6,094 bases of DNA from Acidobacteriota bacterium (GTDB taxonomy: Bacteria > Acidobacteriota > Vicinamibacteria > Vicinamibacterales > 2-12-FULL-66-21): the NCBI GenBank assembly GCA_013697225.1, contig JACCXG010000284.1, forward strand, positions 1 through 6,094, read 5' to 3'. The notes below the pieces were generated by a model, which saw only the letters and a list, made by a program, of their open reading frames with translations, was not told the DNA's origin and ran no database searches. Shown one piece after another: positions 1 through 5,730 of the stretch; the stretch's first letter is position 1; each line of letters begins with the position of its first letter. The translations under genes and the position numbers were made by a program.

Positions 1-126
1 CCTGGCGTGGGTTCGTCTCCGTGACGCCGCGTCTGCCGTGATGTGCCCTGCTCCGTGCGCTCCGCCTGCTCCGTGCCCCGGCAGTTTCCCACGTGGTGCG
101 CCGCGATCACAGCGCGTGGGGCCGCT
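1..126. other. Non-coding flank, no gene recognised
   Basis: I see no convincing gene here. Short open frames run through it on both strands, but they continue into the 7-base repeat downstream and give low-complexity peptides with no recognisable domain. The only internal order is a recurring CTCCGTG motif, listed separately. The stretch lies beyond the 3' end of the minus-strand receptor gene. The gene that would flank it on the other side is outside the window. Confidence 0.6.
17..76. repeat. Short direct repeats of CTCCGTG
   Basis: CTCCGTG occurs at 17-23, 51-57 and 69-75, with a degenerate copy CTCCGCC at 60-66. The last two full copies sit inside a longer exact direct repeat, CCTGCTCCGTGC, at 47-58 and 65-76, an offset of 18 bases. 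The stretch is non-coding. No function can be assigned; it may be the decayed remains of a tandem repeat. Confidence 0.5.
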
Positions 127-224
127 CCCAACGCCCAACGCCCAACGCCCAACACCCAACCCGAACGCCCAACGCTGGCGTTGGACCAGGAAATTGGGAG
201 TTGGAAGTTGGGCGTTGGGAGTTG
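127..224. repeat. 7-base tandem units in inverted orientation, large stem-loop
   Basis: The left arm (127-174) is built of 7-base units: CCCAACG three times, CCCAACA, a shortened CCCAAC, CCGAACG and CCCAACG. The right arm (194-224) holds the complementary units TTGGGAG, TTGGAAG, TTGGGCG, TTGGGAG and TTG. Bases 129-146 pair with 207-224 at 17 of 18 positions. Inside the loop, CCAACGC (169-175) pairs perfectly with GCGTTGG (178-184). The minus strand of the left arm carries seven GGG runs separated by 2-5 bases, which fits a G-quadruplex pattern. The structure begins 6 bases past the stop codon of the minus-strand receptor gene, so it would form in that gene's 3' untranslated region. It could stop or pause transcription or protect the mRNA end, but it has no clear U-tract. 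It may equally be a dispersed genomic repeat. Confidence 0.85.
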
Positions 225-230
225 ACTTGA

Positions 231-3125
231 TCAGAAGGAAAACTTGACCCCCAGCTGCATCTGGCGCTGGTCGTACCCGCTCTGCGGGGGGAACGGCGAC
301 GGCAGCGGCGCCGCGAGCTCTCCAAATACGTTGGTCGTCACAATCCGGTTCACGCTCGCGACGTTCTCGGCGTTGAACAGGTTCTTCGCTTCGAAGAAGA
401 GCTCCACGCGCTGTGACTCGCGGAGCGGGACGAAGCGGGAATAGCGCAGGTCCATGTAGACCACACGTCCGAGCCGGCCGGAGTTCCGCTCGAAGCCGAT
501 CGGACGGTCGTTGGCCACCCCGTCCTGATTCAGGTCGAGGTTCGATCGGATGTTGAAGGGCAGCCCGCTGTTCGCGTGCAGGATGATGCCGACCTGATTG
601 TGGTTGATCAGACCCGCGAGCATTCCCGTGCCGCCAAACTCCGGCGCGACAACGGTCGAGAGCGCGAACGTATGGGTCTGGTGGAACGGCGTGACGCCCC
701 ATTCGCGGTCCAGATTCGTGGGATCCGACACCCGGTCGTCGCCGCTGCCGACGACGTAGGTCCCCGTCAGCGGGGCGTTGTCTTCAGCCTTGGCAAGCGT
801 GTAGGTCGCCTGCGCCTGCCAGCCGTGGGTCATCCGCTTCGTGAAGGTCGCGGTGAACGCGTTGTAGCGCGACTCGCCGATCGAGCGGAACATATTGAGG
901 TGGTCGAAGGTCGGGTCCACGCGCGTCCCCGCGTTCACCCCGGTCGCGAAGATCGGCCGGCCGTCAGGCGAAACGTTCCCCGTCGGAATGAGGTTGACGT
1001 CCATCAGCACCGGCAGCGCCTGCCCTGTCGAGTTCACGTAGCCCACGGCCACGGACATGTTCGTGCCGAGAGCCCGCTCGAGCTGCACGTTGCTCAGCCA
1101 GGCCGACTGCGTCTCGAAGTCCGGATCGACCGCGTTGATGCTCTGACGCGGCAGGGCGAACCCGGGTGGTACATCGGCAAGCGAGCCGGGAAACGCCGGG
1201 GCACCCGCGCTCGTACCCGACAGTTGCACGGTGTAGGCGCGTGGATCTCCGTTGTTGAGGATCGCGTTGTCGTAGAAGTCCAGGAGCGGCGGCTCGTACA
1301 TCAGCCCCGTCGAGGCACGCAGCACCGTGGTGCCCCGGGCGTCGAGCGACCAGGACAGGCCTGCGCGCGGTCCCCAGTTGTTCCGATCGATCCTGAACTC
1401 CTGCGAGAACGGATTGGCGGCAAAGGGGGAAGCTTCCGGTACGTCGAACAGGTCGTAGCGGAGTCCGTACAGCAGCTTGATCCGTTCGGTGACCTGCCAG
1501 TCGTCCTGGATGAAGAACCCGTAGAACCCCGACGAGTAGCTTGCCGTGAGGTCGCCGAGATCCTGGCGGAAGATCTGATACCCGAGCGGGTTGCCCCCGT
1601 TGCGCGCCGCCAGGTAGCTCTCGACCGAGGCGAAGGTGTACTCGTGACGCTCGCCGCGCACACGGCCGTCGAGGATGAACTGTGCGTCCACCCCCGCCTT
1701 GAACCCGTGCGAACCGCGGATCCAGCTCACATTGTCGATGACCTGCCAGATCTCCTGGTTGAAGTCGAACCCGACGGAGGTCGTGCCGCCCACTCGGGGG
1801 CCGCCAAACTGCGCAGCGCCCGAGACCGTCACCGCCGGGCCGGGCACGGCCGTCACCGAGGGCGTACGGAACTGATGCCGACGGGCGTACTGCACGCGGA
1901 GCTCGTTCAGACTTGTCCCACCGAGCGTCGAGATGAGCTGCGCCGACGCGGAATCCATCCGATCCGTGAAGTCCGTCGCCCGCTCGGGCGTATTCAGCCC
2001 AGCACCGATGTTCGACTCCGAAAAGTTCTTGAACAGGAAGTATCGGGCCGCCAGCCGGTGATTCGCGTTGAACTGATGGTCGAGCTTGCCGAAGCCGAAA
2101 TTCACCGACTGATGCGCGGGAATGACCCCGGCGGCCGGCACGCTGATGCCCAGGCGCTCGGCGTTGGCCTCGGTGACGGAGATCACCTGCCCGCCGGTAA
2201 TCAAACTGCGATCGACGAACTCGTAGGCCCCGAAGAAGTGCGCCTTGTCCCGCAGGATTGGTCCGCCCAGCGTGGCGGTCACGTCGTTGACCTCCGTGTC
2301 GGGCTTGCGCGCGGTCGGCGCGAGGAAGAACGGACGCTCCGACATGGCGTTGCGGCGGAAACGGAAGCTGGCCGAACCCCGGAGATCGTTGGTGCCCGAC
2401 GGGGTAATCGCGTTATAGACCATCCCTGTCGTCTGGCCGAACTCGGGGGCGAAGCCGTTGGTGATCACCTGCACTTCGCGCACGAGGACTTCCGAGACGG
2501 GCAGCAGGCGGAGGCCCGCGCGATCCTTCTCAGTGTTCGTGTTGCCATCGATCTGGTAATTCGTGTGCATCTGCGAACCGTTCGCGTTGATGCGCGGTAC
2601 GCCGAACTCGCTGTTCTCGTACCCGGTCACGTTGGACTGGAGAAACGCGAAGTTGTACGGGTTCCTGGAGACGAGGGGAAGATTGCTGATTTCGGTCTCA
2701 CTGATCGTCCGGCCCAAATCGATCCGCCCGGGTTGTGCCACCGGCGACTCGCTGGTGACCGTGATCACCTCGGTCATGCTGCCCACGCCAAGCTCGACGT
2801 GCACGGGGATGGTCTGCCCCGCCCGGAGCGAAAGCCCCGTTTGTTCGTACTTCCTGAAGCCTTCCAGCTCCGCGCTGACGGTGTAGGCGCCCAGGGGCAG
2901 CAGCAGGGCCCGGTAGACCCCCTGTTCGTTCGTGATCACGACCCGGACCGCGCCCGTATCGGTGTTCAGTACGGTGACGGTGACGCCCGGCAGAACCCCG
3001 CCGCTCGCGTCGCGAACCGTACCCTCGATGTTCCCGTTGGCCGCCTGCGCCTGGGCGAACGAGGTCGCCGGCACTGCCATTGTCATCAGCAGGATGAGCA
3101 TCCCGCGTCCCCACAGTCGTCCCAT
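231..3125 (-). CDS. TonB-dependent receptor with carboxypeptidase-regulatory-like N-domain (Oar-like)
   Basis: Predicted outer-membrane beta-barrel transporter or adhesin-like receptor of 964 residues, complete. Residues 1-25 look like a Sec signal peptide: basic start, hydrophobic core around LILLMTMAV, then SFAQA. Residues 31-110 form a CarboxypepD_reg-like beta-sandwich (GNIEGTVRDASGGVLPGVTV, then NEQGVYRALLLPLGAYTV). Residues ~115-245 match a plug domain, with an ITVTSESP segment resembling a TonB box and the stretch EVQVITNGFAPEFGQTTGM. The rest is barrel, including the GGPILRDKAHFFGAYEF segment common in Oar-type receptors, and it ends on a terminal Phe (GVKFSF), as outer-membrane barrels usually do. 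The ATG at 3125 is the most upstream start, because an in-frame TAA lies 9 bases before it. A GGAGG sequence lies ~13 bases upstream, which is rather far; a start at Met9 would shorten the signal peptide. No SusD-like partner is visible, so this is not a clear SusC/SusD pair. The substrate cannot be told from sequence. Confidence 0.94.
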   Translation of the reverse strand: MGRLWGRGMLILLMTMAVPATSFAQAQAANGNIEGTVRDASGGVLPGVTVTVLNTDTGAVRVVITNEQGVYRALLLPLGAYTVSAELEGFRKYEQTGLSLRAGQTIPVHVELGVGSMTEVITVTSESPVAQPGRIDLGRTISETEISNLPLVSRNPYNFAFLQSNVTGYENSEFGVPRINANGSQMHTNYQIDGNTNTEKDRAGLRLLPVSEVLVREVQVITNGFAPEFGQTTGMVYNAITPSGTNDLRGSASFRFRRNAMSERPFFLAPTARKPDTEVNDVTATLGGPILRDKAHFFGAYEFVDRSLITGGQVISVTEANAERLGISVPAAGVIPAHQSVNFGFGKLDHQFNANHRLAARYFLFKNFSESNIGAGLNTPERATDFTDRMDSASAQLISTLGGTSLNELRVQYARRHQFRTPSVTAVPGPAVTVSGAAQFGGPRVGGTTSVGFDFNQEIWQVIDNVSWIRGSHGFKAGVDAQFILDGRVRGERHEYTFASVESYLAARNGGNPLGYQIFRQDLGDLTASYSSGFYGFFIQDDWQVTERIKLLYGLRYDLFDVPEASPFAANPFSQEFRIDRNNWGPRAGLSWSLDARGTTVLRASTGLMYEPPLLDFYDNAILNNGDPRAYTVQLSGTSAGAPAFPGSLADVPPGFALPRQSINAVDPDFETQSAWLSNVQLERALGTNMSVAVGYVNSTGQALPVLMDVNLIPTGNVSPDGRPIFATGVNAGTRVDPTFDHLNMFRSIGESRYNAFTATFTKRMTHGWQAQATYTLAKAEDNAPLTGTYVVGSGDDRVSDPTNLDREWGVTPFHQTHTFALSTVVAPEFGGTGMLAGLINHNQVGIILHANSGLPFNIRSNLDLNQDGVANDRPIGFERNSGRLGRVVYMDLRYSRFVPLRESQRVELFFEAKNLFNAENVASVNRIVTTNVFGELAAPLPSPFPPQSGYDQRQMQLGVKFSF

Positions 3126-3195
3126 CGTCTTTTCTTACCCTCCGACCCTCGGACGGATCGCTCAGCGGACGGTGACTCCGCCGCAGAACTATCGT

Positions 3196-3224
3196 CTTAT
3201 GAACCGCTTACAGCGAGTATACAA
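3196..3224 (-). promoter_or_regulatory. Candidate promoter for the TonB receptor gene
   Basis: Read on the minus strand, TTGTAT (3224-3219; 3 of 6 to TTGACA) is followed after 17 bases by CATAAG (3201-3196; 4 of 6 to TATAAT). Transcription would start near 3189, giving a leader of about 64 bases. The match is modest. It is supported mainly by its position and by its mirror arrangement with the plus-strand candidate in the same bases. Confidence 0.3.
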
Positions 3225-3225
3225 T
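3197..3225 (+). promoter_or_regulatory. Candidate sigma-70-type promoter for the PBP gene
   Basis: TTATGA (3197-3202; 3 of 6 to TTGACA) and TACAAT (3220-3225; 5 of 6 to TATAAT) are separated by exactly 17 bases. This AT-rich patch stands out in a GC-rich intergenic region. Transcription would start near 3232, leaving a leader of about 64 bases before the GTG start. The -10 box is good and the -35 box is weak. Confidence 0.42.
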
Positions 3226-3231
3226 GCGCTG
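3211..3231. promoter_or_regulatory. Inverted repeat over the divergent promoters, possible operator
   Basis: CAGCG (3211-3215) and CGCTG (3227-3231) form an inverted repeat around an 11-base centre that contains the palindrome GTATAC and the plus-strand -10 box. A dimeric regulator bound here would cover both candidate divergent promoters. Five-base arms can arise by chance, so this is a suggestion only. Confidence 0.25.
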
Positions 3232-3260
3232 CAGAACCACCGGCGGGGCCCGTTCGTCTG

Positions 3261-3299
3261 ATGGGCAGGCCCGTAGCCACCTGGTTTGACGCCCGGTGA
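3261..3299 (+). CDS. Possible 12-codon leader ORF overlapping the PBP start
   Basis: An ATG at 3261 opens a 12-residue frame (MGRPVATWFDAR) whose TGA stop at 3297-3299 overlaps the GTG start of the PBP gene in a GTGA junction, a layout typical of translationally coupled frames. The PBP start itself has no clear Shine-Dalgarno sequence. The leader's own ribosome site is also weak (a GGCGGGG tract about 12 bases upstream). No known peptide is recognised and the frame could be chance. Confidence 0.22.
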   Translation: MGRPVATWFDAR

Positions 3300-5614
3300 G
3301 ACCTATCAGATCGCAGACGCAGGGGCGAGGCGCACGCCCAAAGGGACCGCGAACGCGCCGGCCGGCGCGGCGCTGGAAGGTGTACGCCCTCGTCGCCCTT
3401 TCCGGGCCCCTCCTCGTGATTTGCGCCGCCATGGGGTACCACTACGTCCTGTTCTCCCGCATGATCGACACCCGCATCAGCGGGGAGCTGCAGCGCACGA
3501 ACCCCCGCGTCTTCGCACGCCCCTTCGACCTCCACCGGGGCCAGGCGCTCTCCCCGCGACAGCTGATCGAACGGCTGAACGACCTCGGCTATGCTCACCG
3601 GCCGCGCTCGCACGACCCGGGGGAATTCACCGTCGGACAGGACGCGCTGGTCATCATTCCGCGCGACGGCAATCATCGCGGCAGGACCCTGCGGGTGGTC
3701 TTTGCCGGACGGGCGGCCAAGGGAGGCGAGCCGACGCGGATAGACCGGATCGAGGAGGTGGAACCGCGGGGCGTGACGGAGCGCGTGACCCTCGATCCTC
3801 CCCTCATCACCGCCCTGATCACCACCGGGCGGGAGAAACGCCGGGACGTGCCGCTGCAGATGATTCCGAAGCGCATGGTGCAGGCGGTGCTGGCGATCGA
3901 GGATCGGCGCTTCTTCGACCACCCGGGAATCGACCCCATCGGGATTGCCGGGGCCGTGTTCCGCAACGCCTTCGGCGGCAAACAGTACCTCGCCAGCGGC
4001 AGCACCATCACGCAGCAGCTCGTGAAGAACACGTTCCTCACGCCGGAGAAGACCCTCCGCCGCAAGATGACCGAGTGGTTCATGTCGGTCGTGCTGGAGC
4101 GCCGTCTCTCGAAGGAGGAGATACTTCAGCTCTACCTCAACGACGTCTCCCTGGGGCAGCGCGGCTCGTTTGCCATTCACGGCGTCGGGGAGGCGGCGCG
4201 GCTGTTCTTCGCGAAAGACATCAGCAACGTCTCGCTGGCTGAGGCTGCAACGATTGCCGGCGTCATTCAGTCGCCATCCCGCCTTTCTCCCTTCAACAAC
4301 ACGGAGCGTGCCCGGGAGAGGCGCAACGTGGTGCTGCGCGCCATGGCGGAATCGGGCTTCATCACCGAGGAGGATGCGGGCCGCGCGCAGAAGGAGCCCC
4401 TTGTCGTCTCCGCGAGGGCGCTGGAGGCGGAAGCGCCGTACTTCGTGGATCTGATCAGCCAGGAACTGCAGTCGAAGTACCCGGCGGCCGGCGCGGTGGA
4501 CGTCTACACGACCCTCGACGTGCACCTGCAGCGACTGGCTCAGGATGCTCTCCGGGAAGGCCTGCTCCGTCTCGACGCGCGGCTGGCCCGGCGGGGCCGC
4601 AACCCGCAGGCCGCGCTCGTCTCCGTCGACCCCCGCACAGGGGAGGTACTCGCGCTGGTGGGCGGGCGGTCCTACAACCAGTCTCAGTTCAACCGGGCGA
4701 CCAACGCCCGGCGTCAGCCGGGCTCCGTCTTCAAGCCGTTCGTCTATCTTGCCGCCTTCGAACGGGCCCACTCCGAAGGGCGCACCGACCTCACACCCGC
4801 CAGCGTCGTCTGGGACGAGCCGACCGCCTTCACGTTCAACGAGCAGACCTGGACGCCGAACAACTACGACGGCGAGTATGACGGGCCCATCACCCTGCGC
4901 CGCGCGCTTGCCCAGTCGCGCAACATCGCCGCCGTGAAGGTGGCCCAGAGCGCGGGCTACGAGGAAGTCGCCGCACTCTGGCGCCGAGTGGGCGCCGGCA
5001 CACCGCCCCGCCCCTATCCAGCCATCGCCCTGGGCGTGTTCGAAGCAAGCCCCTTCGAGATTGCGACGGCCTACACGATGTTCCCCAATGCCGGGACGAT
5101 ACGTCCGCTGCGCACGATCTCGCGCCTGGTGTCGCGAGGCAAGGACATCCCGCTGCAGAACCCGGCGCCGCGAGCGGTCGCGCGGCCGGACACGACCTTC
5201 CTGGTTACGAACATGATGCGCAGCGTGATCAACGAAGGCACTGGCGCCTCGGCACGGGCCGCAGGCTTCTCACTCGATGCGGCCGGCAAATCGGGGACGA
5301 CAAACGACCTTCGCGACGCCTGGTTCGTGGGCTTTACGCCCGAGCTCCTCACGGTGGTGTGGGTCGGGCTGGACGACAACCGACCCCTCGGGCTCAGCGG
5401 CTCCCAGGCCGCTCTGCCCATCTGGACCGCGTTCATGTCGCGCGCTCTCGCAGGCCGTCCGAACACCGGGTTTCCCGCGCCCGACGGAGTGGCATTTATC
5501 GATATCGACCGGGACACCGGCCTTGTGGCCGCCCCGGGATGCCCGCGGATCTTCCGCGAGGCGTTTCTTGCCGGCACTGAACCGGTCGAGATCTGCCACG
5601 TTCACGACTTCTAG
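3296..5614 (+). CDS. mrcB: Bifunctional penicillin-binding protein 1b (transglycosylase/transpeptidase)
   Basis: Class A PBP that polymerises lipid II into glycan strands and cross-links their peptides in the periplasm; 772 residues, complete. Residues 1-28 are a basic cytoplasmic tail and ~29-53 a single membrane anchor. Residues ~68-155 match a UB2H domain (RVFARPFDLHRGQALSPRQL, LNDLGYA, PGEFTVGQD), which points to PBP1b rather than PBP1a. The GT51 domain (~165-360) shows EDRRFFDHPG with catalytic Glu202, GSTITQQLVKN, RRKMTE with Glu260, and KEEILQLYLNDV. The transpeptidase domain shows all three motifs: S477-V-F-K480, S541-R-N543 and K665-S-G-T. The GTG at 3296 is the first possible start, since an in-frame TGA lies at 3287-3289, and no strong ribosome site precedes it. 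The C-terminal tail carries two cysteines, C749 and C767. The gene is divergent from the TonB receptor and lies 116 bases ahead of a chaperone gene. The symbol rests on UB2H and domain order; other naming schemes exist. Confidence 0.96.
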   Translation: MRPIRSQTQGRGARPKGPRTRRPARRWKVYALVALSGPLLVICAAMGYHYVLFSRMIDTRISGELQRTNPRVFARPFDLHRGQALSPRQLIERLNDLGYAHRPRSHDPGEFTVGQDALVIIPRDGNHRGRTLRVVFAGRAAKGGEPTRIDRIEEVEPRGVTERVTLDPPLITALITTGREKRRDVPLQMIPKRMVQAVLAIEDRRFFDHPGIDPIGIAGAVFRNAFGGKQYLASGSTITQQLVKNTFLTPEKTLRRKMTEWFMSVVLERRLSKEEILQLYLNDVSLGQRGSFAIHGVGEAARLFFAKDISNVSLAEAATIAGVIQSPSRLSPFNNTERARERRNVVLRAMAESGFITEEDAGRAQKEPLVVSARALEAEAPYFVDLISQELQSKYPAAGAVDVYTTLDVHLQRLAQDALREGLLRLDARLARRGRNPQAALVSVDPRTGEVLALVGGRSYNQSQFNRATNARRQPGSVFKPFVYLAAFERAHSEGRTDLTPASVVWDEPTAFTFNEQTWTPNNYDGEYDGPITLRRALAQSRNIAAVKVAQSAGYEEVAALWRRVGAGTPPRPYPAIALGVFEASPFEIATAYTMFPNAGTIRPLRTISRLVSRGKDIPLQNPAPRAVARPDTTFLVTNMMRSVINEGTGASARAAGFSLDAAGKSGTTNDLRDAWFVGFTPELLTVVWVGLDDNRPLGLSGSQAALPIWTAFMSRALAGRPNTGFPAPDGVAFIDIDRDTGLVAAPGCPRIFREAFLAGTEPVEICHVHDF

Positions 5615-5637
5615 CAGGGATCCTTTGAAGGAGCCTC

Positions 5638-5670
5638 CCGCAGCTCTGCAGCAGGGCTGCTCCGCTGCGG
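5638..5670 (+). terminator. Symmetric nested hairpin after the PBP gene (terminator-like, no U-tract)
   Basis: CCGCAGC (5638-5644) pairs with GCTGCGG (5664-5670). After a 3-by-3 internal loop (TCT/TCC), GCAGC (5648-5652) pairs with GCTGC (5656-5660) around an AGG loop. That gives 12 base pairs in a 33-base element, 23 bases past the PBP stop codon. No run of T follows, so a standard intrinsic terminator is doubtful. It could pause or attenuate transcription, stabilise the upstream mRNA end, or act as a DNA site next to the possible -10 box that abuts it. Confidence 0.5.
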
Positions 5671-5676
5671 TATCAT
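5671..5676 (+). promoter_or_regulatory. Possible -10 box for the chaperone gene
   Basis: TATCAT matches TATAAT at 5 of 6 bases and starts immediately after the nested hairpin. No recognisable -35 box lies at 16-18 bases upstream, where the hairpin arms are. If used, transcription would begin near 5683, about 48 bases before the GTG start. The alternative is read-through from the PBP gene. Confidence 0.28.
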
Positions 5677-5719
5677 CGAACAAGCCCGGAAAACGGGTAT
5701 TCCAACCACAGCGACATTC

Positions 5720-5723
5720 AGGA
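5720..5723 (+). promoter_or_regulatory. Ribosome binding site supporting the GTG start at 5731
   Basis: AGGA lies 7 bases before the GTG at 5731, a normal spacing. Together with the signal peptide that follows directly, it supports this GTG as the start of the downstream gene. Confidence 0.55.
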
Positions 5724-5730
5724 CATCGAA

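Noticed and set aside
127..174. Possible CRISPR array in the repeated CCCAACG units
   Set aside because: The units are 7 bases and directly abutting, with no unique spacers of normal length and no cas genes nearby.
38..325. Short frames of 60-72 residues crossing the 7-base repeats on both strands
   Set aside because: They are translations of tandem repeats (periodic Pro/Asn or Gly/Val/Trp patterns) with no ribosome site or domain.
576..3299. A 907-residue open frame on the plus strand, antisense to the TonB receptor gene
   Set aside because: Its codons lie exactly in register with the receptor codons, so its stops correspond to sense TTA, CTA and TCA, which are rare in GC-rich genes. The product is Arg/His/Val-rich with no recognisable domain, while the opposite strand encodes a clear protein.
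3431..3433. Alternative PBP start at the internal ATG (Met46)
   Set aside because: It would remove the basic cytoplasmic tail and most of the membrane anchor expected of a class A PBP.
3286..4242. A 318-residue plus-strand frame starting at a TTG just before the PBP start
   Set aside because: It is an Arg/Ala/Pro-rich out-of-frame shadow of the PBP coding sequence. The PBP frame contains all catalytic motifs.
3197..4771. A 524-residue open frame on the minus strand, antisense to the PBP gene
   Set aside because: Also in codon register with the PBP gene, so it is explained by scarcity of TTA, CTA and TCA codons. The translation is low-complexity and matches no family.
5685..5697. Small hairpin CCCG-GAAAA-CGGG in the chaperone leader
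   Set aside because: Only a 4-base stem, with no neighbouring features suggesting a riboswitch or terminator; too weak to list as a feature.
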